From contig BLLK01000058.1 in assembly GCA_021927905.1 (NCBI GenBank), positions 1,240,001 through 1,304,000 of the forward strand: a DNA stretch of 64,000 nt. Direction: 5' to 3'. Positions 43,857 to 56,800 of the stretch are shown one piece after another (the stretch's first letter is position 1; each line of letters opens with the position of its first letter). The translations under genes were made by a program, and so were the position numbers. The notes below the pieces were generated by a model. It saw nothing but the letters and a program-made list of their open reading frames with translations. It was not told the origin of the DNA and did no database searches. This stretch comes from Chaetoceros tenuissimus. Its lineage: Eukaryota > Bacillariophyta > Thalassiosirophyceae > Chaetocerotales > Chaetocerotaceae.

Positions 43857-44373
43857 GGTTTCTTTATGCTGTAACTTTATGCTTTAAAGTTTTTGTGAGC
43901 GAAAATGAATCGTCTGAAAGAAATTCAGTGTTATATTACTATGTATGCGAAGCTTTGAAGACTTTAGAATTCATGAGAAGTTCCTAGACTATCTTGTTAG
44001 GTCACAGACCTTCGCATTGTTCTAGATTGTTCCTCGAAAGCTAAATTAGTAAATATTTTTAAAGACCTCTTTTCTTTAAAAACAAATTCTTGTTCTAGTA
44101 ATTAGAATAATTAATCTATTGTATTGATCTCAAAACATAGGTACTTATCACGGACTCCTAGCTGCACAAAGCCAATATCAAAGAAAAATCCAAGAGCTGA
44201 TACAATGAACAGAGTTCCATATGGTATGCGACGACTTGGATTACGATAAACATAGTGCTCCAAGTTCAGTTACAAATCTTCCTCTTGTAGCAGCCAATAA
44301 GAATTCATATACATTATTTTGCTTGCAGTATCTTTATGCTCTTTTTTATTTTTATCAACATAGTACAATGTAT
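43857..44373. other. intergenic, no gene seen
   Basis: Spacer holding the promoter of the minus-strand DUF2828 gene and the 3' end of the ATP-grasp-like gene. Nothing else is supported. Confidence 0.5.
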
Positions 44374-45729
44374 CTAGATGCAGTTAGGCTTGAAAACAGT
44401 CTTGTTCTTGTCTGCTAGCAATCTCTGTTCTTGAAGTTTCACAAGAGCATCATCGATAAAGTCAAGATATGCCTTCTTATCAAAAGTTCCACGGAAAAAG
44501 TTACAACTGAGGTTCACTTCCAATAGACATACAGGCACCTTTGGATCAGCACTCAAGACAACATCCCAACCAACAAAAGGAACATCAGGACATAGTTTCA
44601 AATGACTTTCTTCTACAAGTTTGAGCATTCCCTTAATGTCTGGAACAGATTTTCCAGTCACTTCAAGTCCTTCTACATCTGGATGAGTCTCATATTCGCC
44701 ATGAAAACTACGCCAATTGCATCTTCCTGGTAAAGTATTATGAAGTCCAAGTTTATACCAATGAGCATTGGTAGTACCTCCACGAATCAAGCCAGTCTTG
44801 ACATCGATATCAAACAAGATAGAATCATGATCAGTCGCAGCATTCTTTCTTCCAGCACGGAATACACAACTCAAAGCCGTGATATCTTCCACTTTTGCCT
44901 CCTTTTCCAAATCAATAGAAGCATGAGATTGAGTAATAACTCTAAAAGTCGACAATGGAGCATTAGGCGGCAACAAACTGGATACCCAATCACTATTCTG
45001 AATTCTTTCCTGTATAATCCAATCTCCACCATCAGTAGCATTTCTATAAAAGAAAATTCCCAATCCACCTTCTTCATTACGATGTTTGACTACAATAGCT
45101 GGTGATTCCAAATAAGGAGAAATAGGGACACCCCTCTCTTTTCCTTCTTTTAAAAAGGTCCATTTGTTCTCCATCTGATATCCTGCTGGCACATTATTCA
45201 ACAAAGCATGCAGACCTGCCACACGACAATTCATTCTCCAATATGTGAACCAGTCATTAGGAGCTAGTAGACGTGTAGCGTACTCTTGTGAAATACTCGA
45301 TTTGAATCCAGTTCTGATCCATAAATGTAGACTGGAAATGAGACTACAAATTGGTGATGCTGTAAGTACAAATCCCAATGCGGTCAATTTCGATCTGACA
45401 AAGAGACTCAATGGCAATCCTGTTCCTGGGATGGCAACATTACGAAGGTTGTCAATGAGATCTTCTCTATAGGAGTTCTTACGGTAATGTGGTTTATTGT
45501 AGAGGTAGAATGCCGATGCTAGAGTAAAGAGATGAATTCTTGCATTTTGTTTGTGCAAAAGGGTCTCTGCGTCATCTGTTTTCTTTGGCTTGAGATATGG
45601 GAATGTAGATTCTGCACCGAGCATATATGGTGAGTGTCTTCCCTTTCCGCAAAAGTAATGAAAGAAGCCACCGTAAAAGTCGCCTGTTGTCTTTAGCAAT
45701 TTGAATGGCAATGAAATTAGATTTCCCAT
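44374..45729 (-). CDS. ATP-grasp-like protein with N-myristoylation signal
   Basis: 451 residues, single exon. MGNLIS at the start fits N-myristoylation (Gly2, Ser6). A middle hydrophobic stretch (LTALGFVLTASPICSLISSL) may be a membrane or buried helix. The C-terminal half resembles the sugar-transfer-associated ATP-grasp group: GDWIIQERIQNSDW, LSTFRVITQSH, TGLIRGGTTNAHWYKLGLH, and VPFVGWDVVLS followed by VCLLEVNLSCNFF, where the E-x-N pair is the usual Mg-ATP ligand set. ATP-grasp enzymes ligate a carboxylate to an amine or thiol through acyl phosphate; the substrate here is unknown. The family call is moderate. Confidence 0.7.
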   Translation of the reverse strand: MGNLISLPFKLLKTTGDFYGGFFHYFCGKGRHSPYMLGAESTFPYLKPKKTDDAETLLHKQNARIHLFTLASAFYLYNKPHYRKNSYREDLIDNLRNVAIPGTGLPLSLFVRSKLTALGFVLTASPICSLISSLHLWIRTGFKSSISQEYATRLLAPNDWFTYWRMNCRVAGLHALLNNVPAGYQMENKWTFLKEGKERGVPISPYLESPAIVVKHRNEEGGLGIFFYRNATDGGDWIIQERIQNSDWVSSLLPPNAPLSTFRVITQSHASIDLEKEAKVEDITALSCVFRAGRKNAATDHDSILFDIDVKTGLIRGGTTNAHWYKLGLHNTLPGRCNWRSFHGEYETHPDVEGLEVTGKSVPDIKGMLKLVEESHLKLCPDVPFVGWDVVLSADPKVPVCLLEVNLSCNFFRGTFDKKAYLDFIDDALVKLQEQRLLADKNKTVFKPNCI

Positions 45730-46169
45730 GATTGATGTTTTGTTGCTGTGAATAGAATTATGATTGCAAAATTAAGGTCAATGGTTCTATAGCTTTAGGT
45801 ACGCAGTGATTCTTTGTTGGTAATTAGATGATGAAGATACGAACACTCATCATTGATGTGAAGTGGTAAAAGAAAACACGGTTGTCAAGAGACCAGGAAT
45901 AATGATCCGTATCGGGTTAGGATTACGATTAGGCCTTTTCCCAATTTTGACATCTTGGATTTCTATATTACTAATACGTACGTAAAAGCATTGGAATTGG
46001 AAACTTTTCAGACAGTATTCTGACAATGGTATTGTTAATCTTCCATTTTCTTTCCTTTCAATTATATTATTTTTAATCATCAGTTGCCCGTAGTTAAAAT
46101 AAGCAACCTCTTTCCTTCTCTCTTTATCCATATTATACTCCATCAAGCTCCATCATGTCTCCGCATCTC
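45730..46169. other. intergenic, no gene seen
   Basis: Spacer between two minus-strand genes. The frame at 45850-46146 shows no conserved features and is treated as chance. Confidence 0.5.
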
Positions 46170-48623
46170 TTAAGTAGAAGACAAAACTGCAAGAAATTTG
46201 CTCTCCTTCTCCTTCCATTCACCCTCGTACGCTCCAACACATACCTCAGATCCACGTGAAAAGATTGCATACAAAAGTTCCATCAATGTACGTTTGCTAG
46301 TAAGAATACCCTTCATACTACGCTTCTCTCCATCAATGATGGTCTCAGCATTAATGGTACTGTCAAGACATAGCAGCAGATTCGCAGGGTCCACACTTGG
46401 TTGAGTGGTTTTGACAAGACCAGCAAGGGATCTCAACAATCTATCCTCACCAGCTGGCTGTGCAGCAGATAAATCTCCAGTAGAAGCTGTGTCGAAGACC
46501 ACCTTGATTGCATTTGGAAGTACTTTGCAAGCACTTGGATGTGGTAGGATACCCTCATCAATAACACGTGATAGAAGCATGCGACCCTTTGGAAGAGTAA
46601 GAGTTCTCGCAAGAATCTTGCAATCGAACTCCACTCCTTGATCTCCTTCTTCTTTTTTCAAACCGAATGCAGCTTGGAGTTTGCTCACATTGTCTTCTAC
46701 ATCCTTCAAAAGTTCTTCACGACGATTGGCAACATCGGAATCATCTCCGCTAAAGGTATCCCCTGGTCTAGACTGCAACAAACGTCTCAACTCGACAAGG
46801 TTCAAGTATGCCTGGTATCCCTTATCAATGGCAACACGTCCAGCCCACAACAAAGCTCTTTGACGATCTTCTTCAGTCTCTGCAGAATGATCGGATTCAT
46901 CAATAGTTTTATCCGCATTACTACTCAAAGCAGTGGTTGCCAACAAAGCTCTAGGTCTCTTCACATTCACCTTGACAACTTTACCAAGTGCATTCTTCTC
47001 TTTACTCCATTCATCCGCTCTCTTTTCCACAGTTTCACGAAAGTCTTCTTCCATCTTTTGAGCTTTAACTTTAGTCTCTTTCCAAACAGGATTGGGCAAA
47101 TTCTGATTCCCAGTTGGCATATTCCCACCTAAAAATAGTAAATTACGTGATTTACGATCATCATAACTCCATCGATAATAATCAGCATTATAAGCATCCA
47201 AAACAGAAGCATGCGTCAATACCGGTCTCAACATGGAATGTAAAACATAACACAAATCTCTGGAAGTCATGGATGTAGCATGAATCGCATTGGCTGGAAT
47301 CGGCGCAGCAGCAGGGTTGGCATTTGAAAAAGTCATTCTCACAGCAGGACGATTACGACGTTGCTGTTCGAGTTCCTTTGCCTTTTTCAAATTTTCACGA
47401 CGTGCCTTTTGCTCTTGTTTGAGTTGCATTTCTTCCTCTTTTCGTTCTTGTGCAATGGTGGATGCATCTGCACCCAAGGCTGGGAAATCCATTTTTTTGA
47501 ATAATTTATCATTGGGGGTAGGTGCTGGTGTCGGAGCATTTTGTGACTGTGGACTCATCATGTTTCTATTTGCAGTAGGTGGTGCATGTCCTTGCATTTG
47601 TCCCTGTTGCATCATTTGTTGCTGCATCATTATTTGTTGTTGACGCATTTGCATCATCATCATGTGTTGCATATGAGGAGGCATCATGTGTGGCGGTGGC
47701 GGTGATCCCATCATATGTGGAGGAGGAGGCATTCCTTGTGCCCCTGGCATCTGCATCATAGGAGGAGGAGGCATCCCCTGTGGCGGCATTCCATGTGGTG
47801 GAACATTACGAATCGGCATTCCCTGTGGCTGTGGAGTAGGTTTGACCATTGCTTGTGGCGGCGGCTGTTGCTGCTGTTGTCCTTGCATAGGTTTCTGAAA
47901 CAATTGTGCCATTTGACTCCCTCCCTGTTCCAAAACAATATCTTGTTTGACGTCATACTCTTCCGTGTCATCTTCAAACAAATCCTTGACTAAATCATTC
48001 GAGACTTGTGCCGTTTTCTGTAGTTGTTCTTTTCGTGCTGAATCAGCTTGTAAAAAGTCTTGTACATTCAAAGCTGAAAACTGTTGAAGTGATGCAGAGA
48101 ATGCGTCTTGTCCTTTACTAGTAGGCAATGGCGATGAGAGTGTCGGTGGTGGTTGAGAGAGTGACGATGCTCCCACTACCATTGCAGCAGCAGAGGGTGC
48201 TGTCGAGGAAGAAGCCAATCCCGGTGGTCCCGAAGCAGAAGTATTGTTAGCAGCATTATTGGATGATCCTGCTTCAAGTTCCTTTTCTAGGTTTGCCAAT
48301 TGTGAAAACATGTCATTCTCATTGGAAGAGCCATCCTGTCCTGAAATGTCGGATAGTAAATCTCGCATCAACGAGTTTCCAAGACTGTCAGTAATATAGA
48401 GACATGTGAGTGACTAATTGTTGAAATATTATACTTTTATTTGAACATGGTGAACAGTAAATAGATCAACTAATATTATGACTATATCATGTTGTGTCGA
48501 CATGTAAAGATTCTATTCGTTGAAAAAAGGAGAAAAGAAATAGAGACATAAAAAGTCTCTTTTTTCTATTCATTGCAATGACAAGACTTACCTTGCAAAC
48601 AAGTCATCTTCAGCAGAAGCCAT
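46170..48623 (-). CDS. PAT1: PAT1-like mRNA decay factor, two exons
   Basis: Exon 1, 48623-48592, encodes MASAEDDLFA. A 207-nt intron (GTAAGT to ACAG) precedes exon 2, 48384-46170, which starts with SLGNSLMRDLLSDI. The total is 748 residues. PAT1 bridges deadenylated mRNA, the Lsm1-7 ring and the Dcp1/Dcp2 decapping enzyme in P-bodies. The N-terminus is acidic with FSALNVQDFLQ and DVKQDIVLEQG. A long Pro/Gln/Met-rich low-complexity region follows (MPPPPMMQMPGAQGMPPPPH) and then a charged helix. The conserved C-terminal helical-repeat domain contains RVAIDKGYQAYLNLVELRRL and LPKGRMLLSRVIDEG, like the KGR-LL block of Pat1. The family call is good; the low-complexity part suits phase separation. 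Confidence 0.82.
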
Positions 48624-49025
48624 GATATAATATTCTAGTTTGATACTATTTTAAAGTCTATTGGGTTTGATTCAAATAGTATGAGATTGATTCAGAAACA
48701 TACATTTACACACGTGATGAAAGTGGAAGGGAAGAAGCAATCGTTTCAGTTCGCCACAAATCTTCATCGAACCGTTACTTGGAAGTTATAGAGAATGAAA
48801 GGAGAAGCAAAGATGCAGGGATCGAGTTCTCATTAAGATTTTTTGCAACAGCGACGATTGTTGTGTGTGCAGAACTCTTCTAATTGAAATTCAGCGGTAC
48901 TATCAATAAGGTATTTCTCAGTTGTTCTTTAGGCTAACGATACTCCTAATCAAGTATCGAAAACAGCCATTTTGTTACATTAAGGCAGAAGAAGGGAGAT
49001 AAAAGTTTATTAAAAGACATTAGCA
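48624..49025. other. divergent promoter region of PAT1 and VPS26
   Basis: About 0.4 kb shared upstream region between two ancient housekeeping genes. No further gene and no clear element seen. Confidence 0.5.
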
Positions 49026-50520
49026 ATGGTAAGTCATAAGTTCTTCCACAACTACAAATGACTCTTTTCCGAGCTAGTTACAGATAACATAGGGTCTCGT
49101 AGTCTTCGAATCTTTCATATTATACTTCATTACTTCAGATCCTTACTCACTTTCAATTGAAATAGGTATTTGGAATAGGAGACTCGGGTCTCAAGATTCA
49201 AATTGACTTACAACCCAATCAACAGTCCATTGCCAATGGGACAATTGTACCTATGGATCACAGGCCTTCTTGGAAAGTTGGCAAGAATCCTTTTCATTCC
49301 GGTTTGAATAAAATGGCTCTTTTGAAACAAAGCTTTGACAAAAGTAACGATTTAAAGCAGCAACAGCAGCAGGGTATCAATCAGAATATGAACAACATGG
49401 GAGGCATGAATATGAATATGAATATGCAGCCACAAATGATGAACAATAACATGAATAACATGCAACAGCAACAGTATCCGAATCAAATGATGCAGAATCC
49501 CATGATGAATAATACCATGCAACCACAAATGAATATGAACATGACACCACAACAGCAATTTCCAAATGCCATGAATATGAATATGAACATGCAAATACAG
49601 GATCAGACCATTTATGCCTATGGGGAACATGAAGATGTACAAGGTGTCGCACATTTGACTTTACCACCTGGGAAAAAATTTGAACATTTGGGAATTAAAA
49701 TTCAATTTGTGGGTCGTGTCGATATGGTACGTGATATATGGAAGCGACAATTTACTTTTTCAACTGTTTCTAACTCCTTTTTTAGTCACAAGCCATTCAT
49801 GATGGAAGAGCACATTATGACTTTATTTCCCTCACCAAAGAACTTCATCCACCAGGTATACTCTACCAAACGCAAACTTCCTTCCCATTCTTTTTCCGAA
49901 CAGATTCAAAACCGTATGAAACTTACAATGGAAGGAATGTACACGTACGATACTTTGTTCGAGTATTGGTTGAACGGAAATTCTTTCCAGCCATTAAACA
50001 AGATCAAGAAATGATTGTGCAATTGCTAAAGTCCGAACCGAGATTGAATGAAGCGATTAAAATGGAAGTGGGGATTGAGGAATGTTTACATATTGAATTT
50101 CAATACCAGAAACGTTATTATCACTTGAATGATGTCATTGAAGGGAATATTCACTTTATGTTGGTCAGGATTAAAATTAAATATATGGAATTGGCTGTGA
50201 TTCGCAGAGAAACGAGTGGAGAAGGTGTGGTCAATAGTAAGCCGGGTGGTATAGGGGCTGGAGATACAGGTGCTTCTGTCAGTACAGAGACTCAAACTTT
50301 GACAAGGTTTGAAATTATGGATGGTGCACCCGTCAAGGGAGAAGTTATTCCGGTGCGGTTGTTTTTAGATGGTATTCCAGCTGACTTGACACCTACCTAT
50401 GATGCACCAAACACTAGATTTGCTGTAAGGTATTATTTGAACTTGGTATTGGTCGATGAAGAAGATAGACGTTACTTCAAACAGCAAGAAATTATTCTGT
50501 GGAGAAAGCATCTTGGATAG
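49026..50520 (+). CDS. VPS26: VPS26 retromer subunit, three exons
   Basis: Exon 1 appears to be just the ATG (49026-49028), followed by a GTAAGT donor. Exon 2 is 49166-49726 and exon 3 is 49786-50520; the phases agree and the total is 432 residues. VPS26 is the arrestin-fold subunit of retromer, which with VPS35 and VPS29 recycles cargo from endosomes to the Golgi. Conserved blocks are VFGIGDSGLKIQIDL, RAHYDFISLTKELHPPG, AIKMEVGIEECLHIEF, HFMLVRIKIKYMELAVIRRE, EIMDGAPVKGEVIPVRLFL and YYLNLVLVDEEDRRYFKQQE. An unusual Met/Asn/Gln-rich insertion of about 75 residues (NMNNMGGMNMNMNMQPQMM) interrupts the N-terminal arrestin lobe. Confidence 0.93.
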
Positions 50521-50834
50521 ATGATTTTAAGAGGATACTAGGGAGGACTAAGGAGTGAAATGTCAATATTGTAGAGAAGCTTATCGAGAAAGTTTTTGCA
50601 CCATAAAAATGGATTTTAAAAAAAAATTACCTAAAGAGTACCATAGCGTGTTTGAATTTGTGATAAATGAGGATTTACATATATTGTCATCACGCCGGAA
50701 GCCACATAGATGAATTAAAAGAACAATGAAAACATAGTTTGATTTTTAATTTTCTACATGTATATGGTACTTGTTTGAAAGTATCCATCTTCACTTTTAA
50801 ATTTCCATCGAAGCGACTGAATCTCATTTCAAGT
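50521..50834. other. convergent spacer
   Basis: AT-rich 3' ends of VPS26 and the giant surface gene. No other feature. Confidence 0.5.
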
Positions 50835-53800
50835 TTACTTAATAAACAAGTAAACCGAAAAACCAGCTACTGCACATCCCAACACAAGAACAAGCCCTTG
50901 CATGACAAATGCATTTTGAATTTTACCTCCTCCAAGAATGTGTTCTGTCAAGGAGCGGATCTCTTCCTGTTCCATTTGCATCTGCTGAGTTAGTACATTG
51001 ATTTCAGCCTCATGTTCCTTTCTTTCCTTCTCTTTCTCTCTTCTCAACTCAGCACGGATCTCTTCCTGTTCCATTTGCATCTGCTGAGTCAATACATTGA
51101 TTTCAGCCTCATGTTCCTTTCGTTCCGCCTCTTTCTCTCTTCTCAGCTCGTTCATAATCTCTCCAAGTCCAGATTGACTCTCCATAAGACCAGATGTTGC
51201 ATATTCCAGCAACTGCCTCTCCTCTTCCTTCTGCTCCTCCGTTCCTGAGAATTTCTCTACATCATGTGCACCTGGAATGATGTGCACATTCGACAATGTC
51301 AATGTACTACCCACTGCAAGGCGTCTTCCACCTTGTTCCATTTCCTTCTTCAATGACTTTTGCAATACTGCCAAAATTCTTGTTGAAGTTTCCATACCTT
51401 CTTTTACATTCTTGGAATTTGCTTTCAGTAGCCCTCGGCGTCCGCTATCCTCCTGAGCAAGTATCTCAATCTTGGCATCAATCTTGGACTGACGGTCATC
51501 ACATGATATTTCTGATATTACAAATCTTTCCTTGTTTCCTGAATTAGAAAAAGCAGCAAGCTCTGATCTAAGTTCATCACGAACTTGTTCTGAAGAGGAA
51601 TCCATCTGACTACAGTTGACTTCTTCTCCCTGTTTGGATACAGTAAATTTTGTCAAGGCCCTCTTCAAATTAATGTCTGCAAACTTCCTCTCGACTATTA
51701 TTGGAGCTGGTCCAGCTAATGCATCCCTGTATCGCTTATTTCCATGCACATCAAAGATCCCAGATTGATCGCTGCCACCTGATACTCTTCCAACCTCAAG
51801 CTTGAAGCTCTTACCAAGAATAATCTCTGGGTTAGTATTCGTATGGTCAATCTGTAAGCGAATCTGTCTTCCGTCGCAAATAATATGAAACTTGTCCTTT
51901 AAGTACGGATTCCTCCAGTCATCATCTACTGTCATATTTACATCAAATTTGAAAGGAAACGAGCAATCAATAGGTTCAGTGAAAATAATTGTCATTTCCT
52001 CGCCAAACATTATGTCATCTCTCAACGGCAATACCTTTCCAAATTGCTCTGGTCTAGAGTTGTCAATTACTCCTACTATGGACGACTCACGATAGTAGTC
52101 AAAGTCTTCTGGGCCTCCAGTACTTGAGCACCTTGCCTCAACAGTCAACTCGTAGTTTCCATCTGCTAGATTTCCAATGTTCCAGAACTCACTCACATAG
52201 CCGAAAGGATCCTCACTCATGCTTCCAAGCGCAAAATCGATGCTCTGCACATCCTTATTTTGGGCATTCTTCCAATTAGCTTCTCCTACTTTGCGATACA
52301 ATAGATTGACATGCTCTAGCCTACCACTGGATTTGGTCATGTCATTGAAGGATTTCTTCTCCTTACTTGCACTTGGATTAAACACCTTGACCTTAATCTT
52401 GGAGCTATCATTGGACAATGTGTTGACAAGAAAGGTGCGATCTCTCCTCAAATCACCTGCCCATTCAACCCTTGGACATGGTTCCAGCCATTTCAACTTT
52501 GGATTACCATTCACATCAGCTGAATTCGACAATAAGACAGAGACTGTACGTTTGTTGTTGTCCATGTCAGACTCACATACACTTTTCAATGTAAGCTTGA
52601 CAGGATCGAACTCGTAACCATTCTGAGGTTTGAATATTCTTACAAATCGTTGAACTGGTTGCTCTTTGTATAGTTGGAGATTGCTTCCGTAACTATCAAG
52701 CAAACCACCATCGTCTAGCTTCACTTCGAGCGACGTATCCTGGACCAGATAAAAGTACGAATACACATATTCACCAATGTTCAATGTCTCCAAATCAAAA
52801 ATCATTTCATCAGTAGGGAAGACAAACTGTGAAGGAGCTGTGGTAACAGTCAATTTCGGATCCTCCCCCATGAGAGTTGGCTCTCCTTCCCAGACACATT
52901 TTGTAATACCTGCTTTAAGGTCAAAAACAAAACTGCCATAGACTGGCTCATGGTATATATCAATCACCAGCTCGTCGCCGTCATCTGGGTCGGCTAAAAC
53001 AAAGCTAACAGTTGTCTCTTCGCTAGATTCATCAGTAATTGCACTTGTATGTGAAACTTGAATTCCGTAGTCAAATGCTGTCTCGGCTCCTGCTGCAACA
53101 GTAAAGATAACACCTTCTGCTTCAAAGCCACCTCCAGATGAGAATTCGTACTCATTATTACATCCAGCAATGGCTGCTCCAACCGTCGCAGTTCCGGCAA
53201 AAACTGGAAGTGCAATTGGAAGCGAACCTCCAGTCAAAAGTAATGCACCCCCAGCAAGACCTCCAGCAATTCCAAGTGGTAAAATCACATCACAATTTTG
53301 TCGAGTATAAGCATGTGTCGCTTCTCTTGACAAAGACATTTCGTATGTGCCTTAAACAAAAATGAGATCTTGACTTTCTTGTCTTTTCAAACGAAATTAT
53401 ATCTATATAAAACAACTACTTACCACCATCTCCAACTATATGTACCCTCTTTGCTTTTCTAATAGACCCATTGTCACTAATGGATTTCTTGTCATTTGCA
53501 TCTTCAACAACTTCCTTAGTTCCTTCTAAAGACTTTGCAGAACTAATGAGAGTATCTGGTACAAGATATGCTTTGTGGTCAGAAATTTTAAGATCCTTTC
53601 TATCTCTCTCTTTTTCAACAACACTTTCAAGTTCTTTGGTACTGCTGAACCACTTAGAAATGTCTTGTTTTCCACTGATGGCATTGTCCTTTGTCTTTTT
53701 CTCTTTATCCAAAGCTGCCTGCCATCCATCACGACTTGCTTTCAACATATCAAGTTTATCCTGTTCATACTCGATGTCATTTGGTCCACATACTTTAGTT

Positions 53801-56800
53801 GATTTATCTTTGCCTTCGTGTAGACATGACCCATATCTGTCGACTGCACAGCAAATCTTTTCATTAGCTTTCACTCGCTCCAGAAGATTCTCTTGGTTCC
53901 CAATTGTTTTCGCTAAATTTGGTAAAGCTACTGTGTTCAAGTGATATCTTGTATAAAATGATAAAGCAGAATCTTTTGTACTCTTCACATCAAAGACGAC
54001 TGAAATAGGAAAACCCACTTTTACATCACCATTTGGATCTGTAAAATTTTGAAGACCAAAATCGCATTTAATATCATCCCATCTAACATTATATACTTCT
54101 TCATACTTGATTGAAAGGTTAGGCACGACGAAGACATCAGAATCTGGTCCTGCACGGGCGGGCTCATCGGATGTTTCATATGACCATGTAGTGGAAAATG
54201 TATGCGAGGACTCACGCTCCTCATTCTTGAAATCGGTGTCTATCGCTCCTCCAAAAGGAACAGAAGCTTTTGAAATTGTTTTGGTGATCCCCCCACAGCC
54301 CAAAACAATCGCACCCACACCACCGCCTGTGTCATTTAGAGTTTGGAACTGTTGTAAGAATCATTACATAGACAATTTGATCATGACAAAATTTTACATA
54401 CCTGTACAAATTTTTGCATCTGCGTCGGCACCAACTGAGAGTGTTGTCTTAAGTTCACTTGTTCCATGTACTCTGACTGTCGATGAGACAACTTTAGCAG
54501 TAGTCACTACATTTTCATAGCTCGCGGTACTAGCACCACCTGGTGGGTCACGTAAAATCATGATTGGTTCATGAGTAGGGAGAGAAATAGTATTTCCTTC
54601 ACCCTTACTGTAAAGACCCTCAATAAAGACAGAGGCCTCATGTTTGACCTCCTCTGTACCTCCAATTACACTAATCAATAATTTTTTATTGTATGTGCCA
54701 ACTTCGAAAAGAGTGAATAGTGAGTTGTCCTAATATCTACTTACGAGTATGTGATTTGAAGCAAAAGTACTTACATGGATTAGGTCGACCTGTTGCTAGA
54801 TACTGTGTGATTTGCGCTTTAGATTCCTCTGTAACTGAACCGTTATCATCAAGAGCCGTGTGTGTTACATCTAAGATACAAATGGTATTGCTGGCGGATT
54901 TAAAATAATCCAAATCCTCTTTTACCCCTGCATTGTCTTTCTTTGAATCTGGAACGCCAGGAGGTGCAATATTAGAACAATGGGCAAGTGCTCGTCGGGT
55001 TTCAGAGTTACTGTTCCAAAAGAATGTACCAAACCCTTTGTTGCCTTCTTCCATACCCAGGTTACTATTACAAAAATACAATAATCGATAATTGACTGAG
55101 TAAGAAAATGCTTGCAATCGCAAATTCTACAAAATGTATTATCTTTGCACTTACCTAATCACTTGGACTCTATATCCATCATCTACAATGTCACACCTCT
55201 GACCAAGAATATCATGGTGTAATCCGATCGTCAAATTAAATACTGTCATGTAATCCATAACATGGAAAGAGTCAAATGAGCCTTCTGGGTCTGCATCACA
55301 CGTTTTAGAAGTTGGAATTTGTACATCCATTTTCAGTTGCCCATCATATTGGAATCGGACTTTTTCCAAGCCTTCCACTTCTGATGAGTCAAATGGTGAA
55401 TTTTCAGGATTAGCTACAACCCCCGTATCACCAGTTCTAGTCTCTTCCTCGGCTTCCAGGGACGATAACTCGTCACTCATTGCACCTGTATCCAGTAGGT
55501 CAATAGATCTTGTAATCGTGGCAAAAGCTTCTTTCACTATTCCAATTTCATCGTTCTCCAAAGGATCCTGGTTTGGAGTAGATTCTCTCACATCTGTGAT
55601 TTGTACTTCTAACACAGCTGCGGGAACATCTGTAAAAGTTTTAGAGAAAGTATCTTGCCAATCTAATTCATACTTCCAAGGACAGCCCATGACATTAATA
55701 GTCGCTCTACTATCTCCTACTGGAAGATTGCATAAACCACCTGCGACTTCAATTACCAATTCTGCTCTAGTTTCGTCAACGAAATCATTGTTGTTAAAAA
55801 CTCTATCAGTATTGATTAAGAGTCCTTCACGATAGTTAATTGTATTATGATCTGCCTTCTTAAAGTCATGTCCATGGTATGAAATATTGACAGAAGTGAC
55901 TGTTGTCCCGATGACAACATTGGCCTCATAGTAACCCGTAGCATCCGTCTGTACTCTTACAAGCTCCTCCTCCAAACCAGAGGTAGTAAGATGCTGTAGG
56001 CGGATGTCGGCACCTTTAATACCACAGCCTCTTGCACCAGGATATTCAGTTCCATCAATATATACATTTCCTGTGAATAACACCTGAGTAGCATCATAAA
56101 TGTGTAGTCCTTTTCCAAATTCTAAATGCTTCAAGTAGAAAGGTCTATTATCGCAGTCGTCCTCACCATTGTTACAAAGGAATCTATGAGGTATAGGCTT
56201 CAATCCTTGTGTAGTTTTCGTATAATTGATTCTAATTGGAATCTCATCCTTATAAGTCATTCCCTTCAGATATGGATGTTCAACATTGAACTCAATTTTG
56301 AAACCTCCACCTACTGTAGTGATGACTGTTCCAGAGCAGCCGTTGCAATTGAGATCCTCAAGTTGGAGTGAAAGCAATTGGTATGTAATTTCTACATTGT
56401 CTACTGGTAGAGAACCTGCATGTGGCTCAGTTGTAACGATTCCGTCAATAGACGCTTCCCAACGAATAACATGTGGCTGACAATTTGGCTCAGAGTGAGG
56501 GAGATCAAGACTGCCTACTCTTGTGTCATACGGAGAAGGCATGTATGAGCCAGAGTCACTTGAAGCTTGAACACAGTAAATGTAAGTATATCCAACTATC
56601 AACTTGGAAATTCTTTGGTCATCCATAGCTTTTTCTAATGGGGAAATCTTTGCTTCTTCACAACTGCTGTCAGATCCTACCTTGTACGATGCAATGTTGA
56701 CAATATTGCCAATACTTTGAGAGAATTCTTCATATGCTGAATATCTCACTAGTGTAAAGATATTCTCGCACCAAGAGTTATCATTAAACTCAAACATGAC

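Noticed and set aside
45850-46146. 98-residue minus-strand frame
   Set aside because: No recognisable domain, biased codons and no splice or start context; probably chance in AT-rich spacer.
47290-47993. Cys/Gly- and His/Arg-rich plus-strand frames
   Set aside because: Antisense of the Pro/Gln/Met-rich region of PAT1; the composition is explained by that repeat.
49352-49667. His/Ile/Leu- and Ser/Tyr-rich minus-strand frames
   Set aside because: Antisense of the Met/Asn/Gln-rich insertion in VPS26.
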